DNA of 15,251 nucleotides from an uncultured Fusicatenibacter sp. (GCA_902493585.1 CABUPZ010000059.1:1-15251); one strand, 5' to 3'. Shown: positions 1-8,021, counted from the first letter of the stretch. Program-made: numbers and translations. Notes: generated by a model from the letters alone, not told the origin.

Positions 1-112
1 CCTCCTGCCAGAATCCTCCCACAAACACCACCAGGAACGGAACCAGACACAGGAAGATCACAATTCCCGCAAACAGTGTGGTCCAGACATGTCTTTTTTC
101 TCTTTTCCTCAT
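1..112 (-). CDS. Carbohydrate ABC transporter permease 2, N-terminus only (MalG/UgpE-like)
   Basis: This is the first 37 codons of a membrane protein that runs off the left edge. The visible part has a basic cytoplasmic start (MRKREKRHVW) followed by one hydrophobic helix rich in Leu, Val and Phe, as in the first transmembrane segment of inner-membrane sugar permeases. The start codon overlaps the stop of the upstream permease as ATGA, and an AAAGGAGG ribosome site lies about 10 bases ahead. Identity rests mainly on position, as the third gene after a solute-binding protein and a MalF-like permease. The diagnostic EAA loop lies outside the window, so the subfamily cannot be checked. Confidence 0.72.
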   Translation of the reverse strand, partial: MRKREKRHVWTTLFAGIVIFLCLVPFLVVFVGGFWQE

Positions 113-973
113 GATTTGTACGCCTCCTTTCTCTGAACCCAGCCATAGGAAGCGCTGATCACGATCGTGACCGCCAGAAACAGAAGAACGGAAGCCACAG
201 ACAGCTTGTTGTAATTCAGATTCTCAAAGTTGTTGTTCATAAAATGCTGCAGCATATAGACCTCCGTATTGGGATGCTTCCCTCCGATGAGGAAAATCTC
301 ACGGAAGCACTTGAACGCATTGATCAGAGAGAACAGCAGGGCAAAATACACGGAATGCCACATCTGCGGCGTGGTGATATAGAGGAACTGGAAACCCTCC
401 CGCGCCGTCCAGACTGGCAGCCGCATACTGATCTTCCGGTATGGTCATCAGCCCGGCAAGCAGAAGGACGACACTGTATCCGGCATTCTTCCACAGATAC
501 AGACCGACAATGATCCAGAACGCCCAGGAAGATTCCAGCCATTTCTCTATGGGAACGCCCATCAGCAGCAAAATCCGGTTGACCACCCCCACCTCATCAA
601 ACAACAGTTCCGTCAGAAGCACCGTCCCAACGATCGGCATAATATAGGGAAACAAAAGCACCGATTTCAACAGCATATGTTTCTGTGCCTGCTTCTTCAG
701 CAAAAGCGCGATCAGGTACGACACCAGCAGGATCAGCGGAAGCCCTGCCAGCAGAAAACGGAACGTATTCCAGCAAGCCAGGCGGAACATCTCATTCTCC
801 ATCATCTCCAGATAATTGGCAAACCCGACAAAAACACCGCTCCGTCCAGCGCTGCTCCGGAACGAATACCACAGAACCATCAGAAACGGAACCGCATAGA
901 ACACCAGGCACCCGATCATCAAAGGTGCCACCAGCAGCCATCCATTCCCGTATCTCTTCCATTTCTTTTTCAT
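109..973 (-). pseudogene. Carbohydrate ABC transporter permease 1 (MalF/UgpA-like), interrupted by a frameshift
   Basis: Two overlapping frames together make one ordinary sugar-importer permease of about 287 residues. The 5' part starts MKKKWKRYGN after an AAGGAGGG site and carries several transmembrane helices up to the EAA loop (PEDQYAAASLDGA). The conserved continuation (GFQFLYITTPQMW, then LINAFKCFREIFLIGG) is in the next frame and ends at the ATGA overlap with permease 2. Removing one base from the C run at 399-401 (a G run on the coding strand) restores LDGAEGFQFLYITTPQM. As read, translation continues out of frame to a stop at 299, losing the last membrane helices and most of the EAA loop that contacts the ATPase. 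No ATPase subunit is encoded in the window, which is normal for CUT1 systems sharing an MsmK-type ATPase. The cause could be a real mutation or a sequencing error. Confidence 0.85.
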
Positions 974-990
974 AGGCTCCCTCCTTTGCG

Positions 991-2262
991 TTATTCAGAC
1001 AGCTGCATTTCCATCCGTTCATACGCCCGGCTGACCAGCTCATTTCTCGTCGCTTCGTCTGGATGCGGACCATATGCATTCGAATCGGCCTCCTGATACA
1101 TCTGTTCGATTTCACTATCCAAGGTTGAAGGATAACGGACGGCAGTGATCTGGCTGTTCATTTTCTGCAGCACGTCTTTGGCTGTTTGGGATCTGCACAC
1201 TCCCTGTATAAGCGTCTGATTCACAGAAAGTCCATCTATTCCCGAATAAAAAACGTTGGTTCTTCCTGCCCATTTCTCCTCTCCAACAGAAAAACCCTCA
1301 CCTCTGATTACTTCATTGCTGAGCAGAAAATCCAGTGCTGCAAATGCCTGCTCGGGAAGTTCCGTATTTCTGTTAATCGCTGCATATGTTTTGACACAGG
1401 CAGTTACGCCTCCCTGATCGTTTGGAAAAGCAAACACGGTTTCCTCTTCTCCTGAAAAGCGGTCAATATTGGAAAAAAACGTTCCGTCTACTTCACCGTA
1501 AGCAACGATTCCTTCCGCTCCCGTATTTTGGGACCATTTTAATGGCCATTTCAACTTATGAGCAATCAGTTCCTCCACACGTTTCTGCAGATCCTCTTCA
1601 GAACAGAAGAGTTTTTCCTCCTGATAATCCGCCAGTTCCCCAAAAGAATAAAACATAATAGAATTCGGAAAATAATTCATATATTCTCCAATCAGCGGAT
1701 CCTCACATGCAAGAATTTCTTCCAAGGTCGAAGGAATCTCACCTGGATTTTTCAAACACGAAGACTGGAAAGCAAATGCATAAAAAGTATATTGCATGGG
1801 GAGCACAACTTGTCCTTCCTCTGTTCGTCCGGATTCCAGAATAGTTTGGTTCCATTCCTCCGGTTTCATATACTTGGCATCACTGATATAGTCATCCAAC
1901 GGCAAAAAAGTATCCGAATGCATGGTTTTTTTCGGATCTTCAAACAGTCTCTGGCTGCGGTTAGTTGAAAAAAGAAAAACATCCGGTCCGCCGCCTGACA
2001 TGATCTCCGTGCGCAGTTCTGTGATCTTTGCCTGCGCCGCCGTCTCATCCGACGGTATCACCACAAGCTCCGTCTTCATCCCCTCGTCCAGATTCGACCA
2101 GCCGTCCGCTATCATAGAACCAATGCCCTCTGTCCCACCGTCCACACAGACCGTCAGGATTTCTTCCTCTTCCTGACCACCCTGACATCCCATCATACCT
2201 ATCGCTAAAATTCCAACCAAACCAAATCCCACCACTTTTTTGAACGCGTTCTTCAACTTCAT
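991..2262 (-). CDS. Extracellular solute-binding lipoprotein of a carbohydrate ABC importer
   Basis: This 423-residue lipoprotein would capture a sugar or oligosaccharide outside the membrane and deliver it to the two permeases encoded just downstream. It starts with a basic n-region (MKLKNAFKKVV), a hydrophobic core and a lipobox (GMMGC), so Cys is lipidated at about residue 25. The mature part shows the fold of family 1 binding proteins, with an early LTVCVDGG strand, the MSGGGPDVFLFS segment near residue 105 and a C-terminal helical region. An upstream in-frame ATG at 2295 was rejected: the start at 2262 has a GGAGGAG site at proper distance and begins the signal peptide cleanly. The gap to permease 1 is 17 bases. 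The ligand cannot be told from the sequence, and no regulator or glycosidase is visible. Confidence 0.88.
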   Translation of the reverse strand: MKLKNAFKKVVGFGLVGILAIGMMGCQGGQEEEEILTVCVDGGTEGIGSMIADGWSNLDEGMKTELVVIPSDETAAQAKITELRTEIMSGGGPDVFLFSTNRSQRLFEDPKKTMHSDTFLPLDDYISDAKYMKPEEWNQTILESGRTEEGQVVLPMQYTFYAFAFQSSCLKNPGEIPSTLEEILACEDPLIGEYMNYFPNSIMFYSFGELADYQEEKLFCSEEDLQKRVEELIAHKLKWPLKWSQNTGAEGIVAYGEVDGTFFSNIDRFSGEEETVFAFPNDQGGVTACVKTYAAINRNTELPEQAFAALDFLLSNEVIRGEGFSVGEEKWAGRTNVFYSGIDGLSVNQTLIQGVCRSQTAKDVLQKMNSQITAVRYPSTLDSEIEQMYQEADSNAYGPHPDEATRNELVSRAYERMEMQLSE

Positions 2263-2337
2263 ATCTGCTCCTCCTTCCCTTTCTCTATTTGTCAATTTGT
2301 TGAATTTTTCTCTCTTTTTTCAATTCTCTATATTCAA

Positions 2338-2365
2338 ATTATACAATACCATATTTTATTGTCAA
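2338..2365 (-). promoter_or_regulatory. Consensus sigma-A promoter for the sugar importer operon
   Basis: On the minus strand TTGACA (2360-2365) and TATAAT (2338-2343) are both perfect matches, with a 16-base spacer. Transcription would begin near 2331, leaving a purine-rich leader of about 70 bases before the binding-protein start. No CcpA (cre) site or long inverted repeat overlaps the hexamers, although a GAATATTC palindrome lies upstream near 2391. The one-base-short spacer is the only deviation from ideal. Confidence 0.8.
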
Positions 2366-2586
2366 TTACATTCCCCTTAAATATTTATCTGAATATTCAT
2401 TTATCATAAAAATTTTTACAATATTTTATCAAAACCCGAAATTGTACCTATTCAATCCCCTGAAAATCTCTTTCAAATCATAGAAAAACTAATAAACCAT
2501 TAACCCATTTGCCGGACATCTGAAAGACAATACAATTCTTTGACTCTTCAGCTTCCGAAAGCCAGAAAAAACCCCAGATTTCAGAG
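2366..2586. other. AT-rich divergent intergenic stretch with no gene
   Basis: This is the middle of the gap between the sugar importer operon and the NifU-like gene. It is AT-rich at the left and closer to average composition at the right. Open frames here lack ribosome sites and familiar sequence. I see no riboswitch consensus, tRNA or strong hairpin. A weak complementarity (TCTGAAA near 2519 and TTTCAGA near 2579) is too distant to call. Confidence 0.5.
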
Positions 2587-2615
2587 TTGACGAAACCGGA
2601 AGATTGTGAGAAAAT
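2587..2615 (+). promoter_or_regulatory. Candidate promoter for the NifU-like/GGGtGRT operon
   Basis: TTGACG at 2587-2592 is separated by 17 bases from GAAAAT at 2610-2615. The -10 matches consensus at four of six positions and is preceded by TGA, an extended -10 signature (TGn). The leader would be about 80 bases and ends in an AAAGGAG site at about 2688-2694. The -10 is weak for what codon use suggests is a highly expressed operon, so another promoter cannot be excluded. Confidence 0.42.
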
Positions 2616-2700
2616 AATGTCAGGTCTGTGGGACTTCAGATTGCGGGTTGTTCCAAAGACAAAAAGCTCAAATAAGTACATATTTGAAAGGAGTCTAACA

Positions 2701-3393
2701 ATGATTTATTCACACGAAGTAGAAATGATGTGTCCGGTTGCTCAGGGCGTTCATCACGGTGCAGCTCCGATTCCGGAAGAAGCAAAATGGGTAAAAGCAA
2801 AAGAAATTAAGGATATCTCCGGTTTAACACACGGCATTGGCTGGTGTGCTCCGCAGCAGGGTACCTGTAAACTGACCCTGAACGTAAAAGACGGCGTCAT
2901 CCAGGAAGCGCTGGTTGAGACCATCGGATGTTCCGGTATGACTCATTCTGCTGCTATGGCATCTGAGATTCTTCCAGGTCTTACAATTCTGGAAGCTCTG
3001 AACACGGACCTTGTGTGTGATGCTATCAATACAGCAATGAGAGAACTCTTCCTTCAGATCGTTTACGGAAGAAGCCAGAGCGCATTCTCTGAGGAAGGTC
3101 TGCCGATCGGTGCAGGTCTGGAAGATCTGGGTAAAGGACTTCGTTCCCAGGTTGGAACCATGTACGGAACACTTGCAAAAGGACCTCGTTATCTGGAAAT
3201 GACAGATGGTTATGTAACAGGCGTTGCTCTTGACGACGAAGATCAGATCATCGGTTATAAATTCGTAAACTTCGGAAAAATGATGGAGTTCATCAAAGGC
3301 GGAGACGACGCAAACACTGCATTTGAAAAAGCTCAGGGACAGTACGGCCGTGTAGATGACGCTGTTAAAATCATTGACCCGAGAAAAGCTTGA
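2701..3393 (+). CDS. NifU/IscU-like iron-sulfur cluster scaffold-type protein paired with GGGtGRT protein
   Basis: This 230-residue soluble protein resembles the NifU N-terminal (IscU) fold. The visible hallmarks are a Cys pair near residues 49 and 56 (GWCAPQQGTC), a beta strand ending in GCSGMTHSAAMASEIL with Cys 77, and Cys 106 in NTDLVCDAIN. These three areas correspond in order to the cluster-ligand positions of IscU. The C-terminal third, from about residue 160, is an extra segment not found in canonical IscU. ATG 2701 is chosen because AAAGGAG sits just ahead; an in-frame TTG at 2587 has no ribosome site and coincides with a -35-like sequence. The next gene follows after 19 bases, so the two are co-transcribed. 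Codon choice is strongly biased, suggesting high expression. Cluster binding is inferred from the family, and no cysteine desulfurase is nearby. Confidence 0.82.
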   Translation: MIYSHEVEMMCPVAQGVHHGAAPIPEEAKWVKAKEIKDISGLTHGIGWCAPQQGTCKLTLNVKDGVIQEALVETIGCSGMTHSAAMASEILPGLTILEALNTDLVCDAINTAMRELFLQIVYGRSQSAFSEEGLPIGAGLEDLGKGLRSQVGTMYGTLAKGPRYLEMTDGYVTGVALDDEDQIIGYKFVNFGKMMEFIKGGDDANTAFEKAQGQYGRVDDAVKIIDPRKA

Positions 3394-3412
3394 GAATCAG
3401 GAGGACGAGGAA

Positions 3413-4423
3413 ATGGCATTATTTGAATCATATGAAAGAAGAGAAAAACAGATTCTGGCGAAGTTAGCTGAGTACGGAATCAATTCCATTGAGGAAGCTG
3501 CAGAAGTAACAAAAGCTGCAGGCCTGGATGTATACAAAATGGTAGAAGGCATTCAGCCGATCTGCTTCGAAAACGCAAAATGGGCTTACACCGTAGGCGC
3601 TGCAATCGCGATTAAAAAAGGCTGCCGCAAAGCATCTGAGGCTGCCGCTGCAATCGGTGAGGGACTTCAGTCCTTCTGTATTCCGGGTTCTGTAGCAGAC
3701 CAGCGTAAAGTAGGTCTGGGACATGGAAACCTGGGCAAGATGCTTCTGGAAGAGGATACCGAGTGCTTCGCATTCCTGGCAGGCCATGAGTCTTTCGCTG
3801 CTGCTGAGGGCGCGATCGGTATCGCTGAGAAAGCAAACCGTGTACGTCAGAAACCGCTGCGCGTTATCCTGAACGGTCTTGGAAAAGACGCTGCTCAGAT
3901 CATCGCACGTATCAACGGATTTACTTATATCGAAACAGAATATGATTACTACACAGGCGAACTGAAAGAAGTATTCCGCAAGGCATACTCCGATGGACCG
4001 CGTGCAAAAGTAAACTGCTACGGTGCAAACGATGTTCGCGAAGGCGTTGCGATCATGTGGAGAGAGAACGTAGATGTTTCCATCACCGGAAACTCCACCA
4101 ACCCGACCCGTTTCCAGCATCCGGTAGCTGGTACCTACAAGAAAGAGCGTATCGAAGCTGGAAAGAAATACTTCTCTGTTGCATCCGGCGGTGGTACAGG
4201 ACGTACTCTGCATCCGGACAACATGGCTGCAGGCCCGGCTTCCTACGGTATGACCGATACTCTGGGACGTATGCACTCTGACGCTCAGTTCGCTGGTTCC
4301 TCTTCCGTTCCGGCTCACGTTGAGATGATGGGTCTGATCGGCGCCGGCAACAACCCGATGGTTGGTATGACCGTTGCTGTTGCTGTTGCTGTAGAGGAAG
4401 CTGCAAAAGCTGGCAAATTCTAA
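3413..4423 (+). CDS. GGGtGRT family protein (conserved, function unknown)
   Basis: This 336-residue cytoplasmic protein carries the motif that names the family, GGGTGRT at residues 259-265, within a conserved stretch ending at TLHPDNMAAG. Other likely conserved blocks are NGLGKDAAQIIARINGF (154-170), CYGANDVREGVAIMW (202-216) and GNSTNPTRFQHPVAGTY (226-242). Cysteines occur at 51, 71, 89, 118 and 202. The glycine-rich motifs suggest a nucleotide- or cofactor-binding enzyme, but I know of no established reaction for the family. The start at 3413 follows a GGAGG site (3400-3404); a longer in-frame start at 3356 would overlap the preceding gene and was not used. It is the second gene of the NifU-like operon and ends before a strong terminator. 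The biased codons leave a long open frame on the opposite strand, which is not a gene. Confidence 0.85.
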   Translation: MALFESYERREKQILAKLAEYGINSIEEAAEVTKAAGLDVYKMVEGIQPICFENAKWAYTVGAAIAIKKGCRKASEAAAAIGEGLQSFCIPGSVADQRKVGLGHGNLGKMLLEEDTECFAFLAGHESFAAAEGAIGIAEKANRVRQKPLRVILNGLGKDAAQIIARINGFTYIETEYDYYTGELKEVFRKAYSDGPRAKVNCYGANDVREGVAIMWRENVDVSITGNSTNPTRFQHPVAGTYKKERIEAGKKYFSVASGGGTGRTLHPDNMAAGPASYGMTDTLGRMHSDAQFAGSSSVPAHVEMMGLIGAGNNPMVGMTVAVAVAVEEAAKAGKF

Positions 4424-4449
4424 AAAACAGAATTTTATCACAACACTAC

Positions 4450-4490
4450 AAAAGAACCGCACCGATCTTTCCGATTGGTGCGATTCTTTT
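4450..4490 (+). terminator. Rho-independent terminator after the GGGtGRT gene
   Basis: A stem of about 14 pairs joins AAAAGAAcCGCACC (4450-4463) to GGTGCGaTTCTTTT (4477-4490) with one C/A mismatch. It extends inward by GATC/CGAT pairing around a TTTCC loop. The 3' arm ends in a T-rich run, and the A-run on the 5' side makes it potentially bidirectional. It lies 26 bases after the GGGtGRT stop. Confidence 0.85.
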
Positions 4491-4509
4491 GTTACAGGGA
4501 GGTATTCAA

Positions 4510-5019
4510 ATGGTAATCCGACAGGAAACTCCAAGCGACTACAACGAAATCTACGATCTTGTGAAAGAAACCTTCGCGACCGCAGACCATGCGGACGGAA
4601 ATGAGCAGGATCTGGTTACAGAACTGCGGAAAGGCAGCGCATTTCTCCCGGAATTATCTCTTATCGCAGAGATCGACGGAAAGCTGGCGGGACATATCAT
4701 GTTTACCAAAGCCAGCGTTGGAAACGACCCGGTACTGGTTCTCGCTCCCTTGTCCGTGAAACCGGAATACCAGAAACAGGGCGTGGGGACTGCGCTGATC
4801 AAAGAAGGCCACCGGATCGCAAAAGAAGCCGGCCATGCCTATTCCCTGGTACTCGGCAGTGAGTTCTACTATCCGAAATTCGGCTATGTTCCGGCAGAAC
4901 AGCTTGGCGTCGAAGTCCCGGAAGGAATCCCTTCCGCAAATTTCATGGCGATCAAACTGCAGGAAAACGCCAGACCACTCAGCGGCTCTGTCGTTTATCC
5001 AAAAGAATTCGGAATGTGA
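4510..5019 (+). CDS. GNAT family N-acetyltransferase (YhbS-like)
   Basis: This 169-residue protein has the layout of a GNAT enzyme that moves an acetyl group from acetyl-CoA to an amine. An N-terminal MVIRQETPSDYNEIYDLV strand-helix unit is followed by the beta4 strand VLVLAPLSVKPEYQ and the acetyl-CoA pyrophosphate loop QKQGVGTALI near residues 92-101. SLVLGSEFYYPKFGYVPA follows, the FGY/F signature of the YhbS group (COG3153). Substrate is unknown. The start has a GGGAGG site (4498-4503) immediately after the terminator hairpin, leaving no room for a promoter of its own. Expression probably depends on read-through from the preceding operon or on a promoter inside it. It is convergent with the next gene, 28 bases away. 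Confidence 0.9.
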   Translation: MVIRQETPSDYNEIYDLVKETFATADHADGNEQDLVTELRKGSAFLPELSLIAEIDGKLAGHIMFTKASVGNDPVLVLAPLSVKPEYQKQGVGTALIKEGHRIAKEAGHAYSLVLGSEFYYPKFGYVPAEQLGVEVPEGIPSANFMAIKLQENARPLSGSVVYPKEFGM

Positions 5020-5047
5020 TTTCCTCGGCGTCATTTTATTTCTTTCG

Positions 5048-5569
5048 TTATTTTATTCTGTACATGATCCACTGATGCGCAAATTCCACGCTCTCTTCCA
5101 GCGTCCGCTCCGTCTCATCCAGGAGCGTGATCTTCGGCGCTGTCTTGTCCGCGTTTTCTCTCAGCCACCGGTTAAAGTGGAGCGACGAATCGATCCAGCC
5201 CTGATCCGTAATTCCACGTCCCTCCCGCATTCTCCGCAGCAGAGTTTTGTCATCCGCCACCACCGCAAGGTAATGGATTTCCGTGAACAGCTGTCTCTCC
5301 TCCAGATCTTCCATCTGTTCCGGTGTGTTGCATCCGCAGAGAACCACTGGCTTCCCGGACTGTGAGATGCTGGCGCAGAGATTCATCCAGATCTTCCGGA
5401 ACATCCGGTAATTGTTCTCTGGCGTATCATAAAAATCATTCCAGATAACATCGCTCTCCATAACGATATATTCCTTTTCTTTCCGGAACAATTCCTCACA
5501 CAACGTGGTTTTGCCCACTCCGGAGGCTCCGGTCACAATAAATAATGGCTGTTTCACTGTTGGTTTCAT
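5048..5569 (-). CDS. Small P-loop ATPase / nucleoside-kinase-like protein
   Basis: This 173-residue protein begins with a strand leading into a Walker A loop, GASGVGKTT at residues 14-22. Further features typical of small P-loop kinases are an Asp in MESDVIWND (a likely Walker B or substrate-site acid), a second strand KPVVLCG followed by NTPEQME, and an Arg-rich LID-like segment (LLRRMREGRGI). This matches the AAA/shikimate-kinase-like proteins usually called AAA family ATPase. Its substrate cannot be named. An AAAGGATGAG site precedes the ATG. It lies 57 bases after the ABC exporter gene on the same strand and may be the last gene of that operon, although a weak hairpin (CTATG/CATAG at 5596-5611) sits in the gap. 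Confidence 0.78.
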   Translation of the reverse strand: MKPTVKQPLFIVTGASGVGKTTLCEELFRKEKEYIVMESDVIWNDFYDTPENNYRMFRKIWMNLCASISQSGKPVVLCGCNTPEQMEDLEERQLFTEIHYLAVVADDKTLLRRMREGRGITDQGWIDSSLHFNRWLRENADKTAPKITLLDETERTLEESVEFAHQWIMYRIK

Positions 5570-5626
5570 ATTCCCTCATCCTTTCCCTGAAAACTCTATG
5601 ACATACCATAGTTTCTATATGAGTCG

Positions 5627-7204
5627 TTATTCCTGCAGTTCCATCCTGGTAAACGCATGGGAACCGCCGAACATCAGGACAAAAGCCGCCACCGTCAGAT
5701 ACAGGCTCGCCAGCAGGAAAGCCGCCGTCTCTCCCACCAGAAACAGACCGATCAGGAAAAACGGAACTGCAAAACCGATAAACGTCCAAGCGATCAGCAT
5801 CTGGAGCAAACTTCTTCCGGTATTCCCCAGCATACTTCCCAGGATTGCTCTGGTGATCGTATCAGAATAAATCCGAACCGCTCCCGCCGCCGTTCCCATC
5901 CAGACCAGGAAAGCAAGCAGCACAGGACGGATTCCCATAAAAATACTGGCGGGCACCACCAGAAGGATCATATTTATCAGAGACTTTACATGCTCCAGGC
6001 AGGTGGCATACCAGATCTTTTTCACCGCCCGGTCGGGTATCAGAAAGACATAGGGATTCTCCAGCTCCTTGGTCCATTTCGTAGGCAGGCTTCCAAAGAT
6101 CAGCATCAGATAAGCGGTAATTGCCAACAGCACATAAACCTTTACTTCTTTTGGGACACCCAACTGTCCGGTTCTGTCCAGGTAAATAAACACCACACTT
6201 ACGATCACACTTGCCAGGGTTACCGAAGAGAAAAGAAAGAACCGTTCCTTTTTGTATTCCAGCCACTGCCGGTGAAAAATAGCGCTCGCACCGGTCCCCT
6301 TCCAGTTTGCCTGAACCTTTCTGAGCTTGCGTTTCTTCCAGAAATTTGACGTTCCGTCTTTCTTCTTCTGCGCCAGTGCCTGTTCATAGTCATCGGCAAA
6401 TTTCATTGCGTCTTCATAATACCGCCCGGTGCATTTTAATTTCAAAGCAGCCAGGAACAATCCTCCCGCCGCCAGCAGATACAGCACTGTTCCCACCACA
6501 TTGACGGCATCCGGCCCCAGCAGCACCAGACGCAGCGCCGCAATCTCCCATCCGATCAGAGGGATCATCTGGATTCCCGGACTGGACAGATATTCCATAA
6601 CCGTAGCAACGTGAAATCCCCTTGTTCTGAGATAAAGGAACCCCAGCAGAAGCAGCAGCGCGGTGATTCCATACAGAAGGTACCCCAGTTTATTCAGTGT
6701 TTCCTCTTTCAGACGTTCATTCCCGTACAGACAGATCACAAGACTGGAATCCATCACCGTGCTGACCACGCCGATCAGAAGAACATACAGCAGCATATTC
6801 AGCGGAGGTATATGAAACCAGACAATCCCGACAAATACGATCACCAGTTCCATCAAAAACGACACTGCCAAGGTCTTGATCTGTCCATAGAGCAAGCAAA
6901 TCTTTGGGGACGCCGGGGAAGGGAACACAAAGTGAATGTCACAGTTTCGAAACAGCAGGCCCTTCCGTCTCGCATAGGAACTGTACCCGGCAGGTGTCAG
7001 ATACAACAGAAAGGCGCTCACCGCCGCTGCAAAGATCTCCGGGCTGTCCAGATGATTCTCCCTGATCAGCTCTCCAAACGTCAGATACACCGCCGCCCCA
7101 TAGACGACGATCAGCACTGCATACACCCAGAAAACCGGCCGTTTGATATTCTTCTTCAGCAGATTCACAACGGTCCGTTTCCAGAGATAAGTCATACTAC
7201 GCAT
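5627..7204 (-). CDS. ABC exporter membrane subunit (putative ABC exporter domain protein)
   Basis: This 525-residue multi-spanning protein has several hydrophobic helices in its N-terminal half (VFWVYAVLIVVYGAAVYL, LLYVLLIGVVSTVM, LLYGITALLLLLGFLYL). A charged cytoplasmic loop lies around residues 270-310 (KFADDYEQALAQKKKDG to KKRKLRKVQANW), and a second helix block follows. This organisation fits the two-block permeases encoded beside stand-alone ABC ATPases in Firmicutes. It would form the membrane channel for the ATPase upstream; the cargo (peptide, antibiotic or lipid) is unknown. The ATG at 7204 overlaps the end of the ATPase gene by 8 bases and has AAAGGAG ahead. A second in-frame ATG at 7195 is possible but more poorly spaced. 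Confidence 0.82.
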   Translation of the reverse strand: MRSMTYLWKRTVVNLLKKNIKRPVFWVYAVLIVVYGAAVYLTFGELIRENHLDSPEIFAAAVSAFLLYLTPAGYSSYARRKGLLFRNCDIHFVFPSPASPKICLLYGQIKTLAVSFLMELVIVFVGIVWFHIPPLNMLLYVLLIGVVSTVMDSSLVICLYGNERLKEETLNKLGYLLYGITALLLLLGFLYLRTRGFHVATVMEYLSSPGIQMIPLIGWEIAALRLVLLGPDAVNVVGTVLYLLAAGGLFLAALKLKCTGRYYEDAMKFADDYEQALAQKKKDGTSNFWKKRKLRKVQANWKGTGASAIFHRQWLEYKKERFFLFSSVTLASVIVSVVFIYLDRTGQLGVPKEVKVYVLLAITAYLMLIFGSLPTKWTKELENPYVFLIPDRAVKKIWYATCLEHVKSLINMILLVVPASIFMGIRPVLLAFLVWMGTAAGAVRIYSDTITRAILGSMLGNTGRSLLQMLIAWTFIGFAVPFFLIGLFLVGETAAFLLASLYLTVAAFVLMFGGSHAFTRMELQE

Positions 7205-7907
7205 GAGCCTCTCCTTTCTCCTTCTCCGTCACTGCGAAGAACAGCTCATCCAGATTCTGGTCGCTGACTTCCTCCCGATGGTACACCGCGATAATATGCC
7301 CTTTCTCCATCACGAAGACATCATCCCAAAGTTCCTGCACCATCTCCAGCATATGCGTACTGATCAGTACCGTGGTTCCCCGTTCTTTCAGCTCCAGAAT
7401 CACTTCCTTCAGTTCCTTGATCGCCCGGGGATCCAGTCCCACCATCGGCTCATCCAGCATCATAACCCTGGGATGGATCAGCAGCGCGCAGCAGATACTC
7501 ACCTTCTGCATCATACCTTTGGAAAGCTCACTGCCCAGCTTCTCTTTCTTGTCTTCCATCTCAAACCGATCCAGAAGCTTCTCCACTTCCTCATCCGGTA
7601 CAGAAACGTCATAAGCCCTGCGGATATATTCCAGATGCTCCGCTACCGTAAGATTTGGAAACAACGCCGGAATCTCCGGGACATAACCAAAAATCTTCTT
7701 TGCCTCCGTCGTCCTTGCCGGAAGCCCGTTGATCCCCACGCCGCCCTCATACTTCAGAAGACCGGCAATGCTCTTGATCACCGTAGATTTTCCCGCGCCG
7801 TTGGGACCCAGCAAAATCCCAATCCTTCCGGTGTTTACCGTAAAGCTCACATTGTCCACCGCCAATGTTTTGTTGTATCGTTTCGTCAGATTCTGTACTT
7901 CCAGCAT
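7197..7907 (-). CDS. ABC transporter ATP-binding protein (exporter type)
   Basis: This 236-residue nucleotide-binding subunit has every ABC motif in order: Walker A GPNGAGKST (34-42), a Q-loop position where YVPEIPALFP replaces the usual Gln with Glu, signature LSKGMMQKV (128-136), Walker B VMMLDEP (148-154), D-loop GLDP and the switch His in STHMLE (His 185). The Q-loop Glu is common in the drug/antibiotic exporter branch. The start at 7907 is chosen because MLEVQNLTKRY is the standard beginning of the fold and a GGGGG-containing site precedes it; in-frame ATGs at 7922 and 8006 would add unrelated residues. It is translationally coupled to the membrane subunit and lies behind the promoter and palindrome at 7980-8031. 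No GntR-type regulator gene is present beside it. Confidence 0.92.
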   Translation of the reverse strand: MLEVQNLTKRYNKTLAVDNVSFTVNTGRIGILLGPNGAGKSTVIKSIAGLLKYEGGVGINGLPARTTEAKKIFGYVPEIPALFPNLTVAEHLEYIRRAYDVSVPDEEVEKLLDRFEMEDKKEKLGSELSKGMMQKVSICCALLIHPRVMMLDEPMVGLDPRAIKELKEVILELKERGTTVLISTHMLEMVQELWDDVFVMEKGHIIAVYHREEVSDQNLDELFFAVTEKEKGEAHA

Positions 7908-7979
7908 ATCAGGCCCCCTCATGTTCTGTTCCGCGAAATACTGTATGGATTTCTTGTACAGAATCCCGCAGAAAGGAAA

Positions 7980-8021
7980 AAGTGTATCATTGTACTGTTT
8001 AAACAATACAACGATACACTT
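7980..8021. repeat. 42-bp inverted repeat: candidate operator, also terminator-like
   Basis: Two 21-base arms meet at TTTAAA (centre 8000/8001) with only two mismatched positions (7989/8012 and 7995/8006). The outer part reads GTGTATC...GATACAC. On the minus strand both mismatches become G-U pairs, so the transcript could form an almost uninterrupted hairpin, followed by TTTTTCC. It lies 21 bases after the stop of the beta-helix gene and overlaps the -10 and spacer of the next promoter. It could be a repressor operator, a terminator, or both. Confidence 0.75.

Noticed and set aside
2587..2700. N-terminal extension of the NifU-like protein from an in-frame TTG
   Set aside because: There is no ribosome site before the TTG, the added residues look random, and the TTG belongs to a -35-like TTGACG. 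The ATG at 2701 has a clear AAAGGAG.
3464..4534. Long open frame of 356 codons antisense to the GGGtGRT gene
   Set aside because: It mirrors the strong codon bias of the real gene on the other strand, crosses the terminator, and has Ser/Cys/Phe-rich sequence with no recognisable domain or ribosome site.
5591..5611. Hairpin CTATG/CATAG after the ABC exporter gene
   Set aside because: Only five clean pairs with a bulged extension and a short T-run; too weak to call a terminator.
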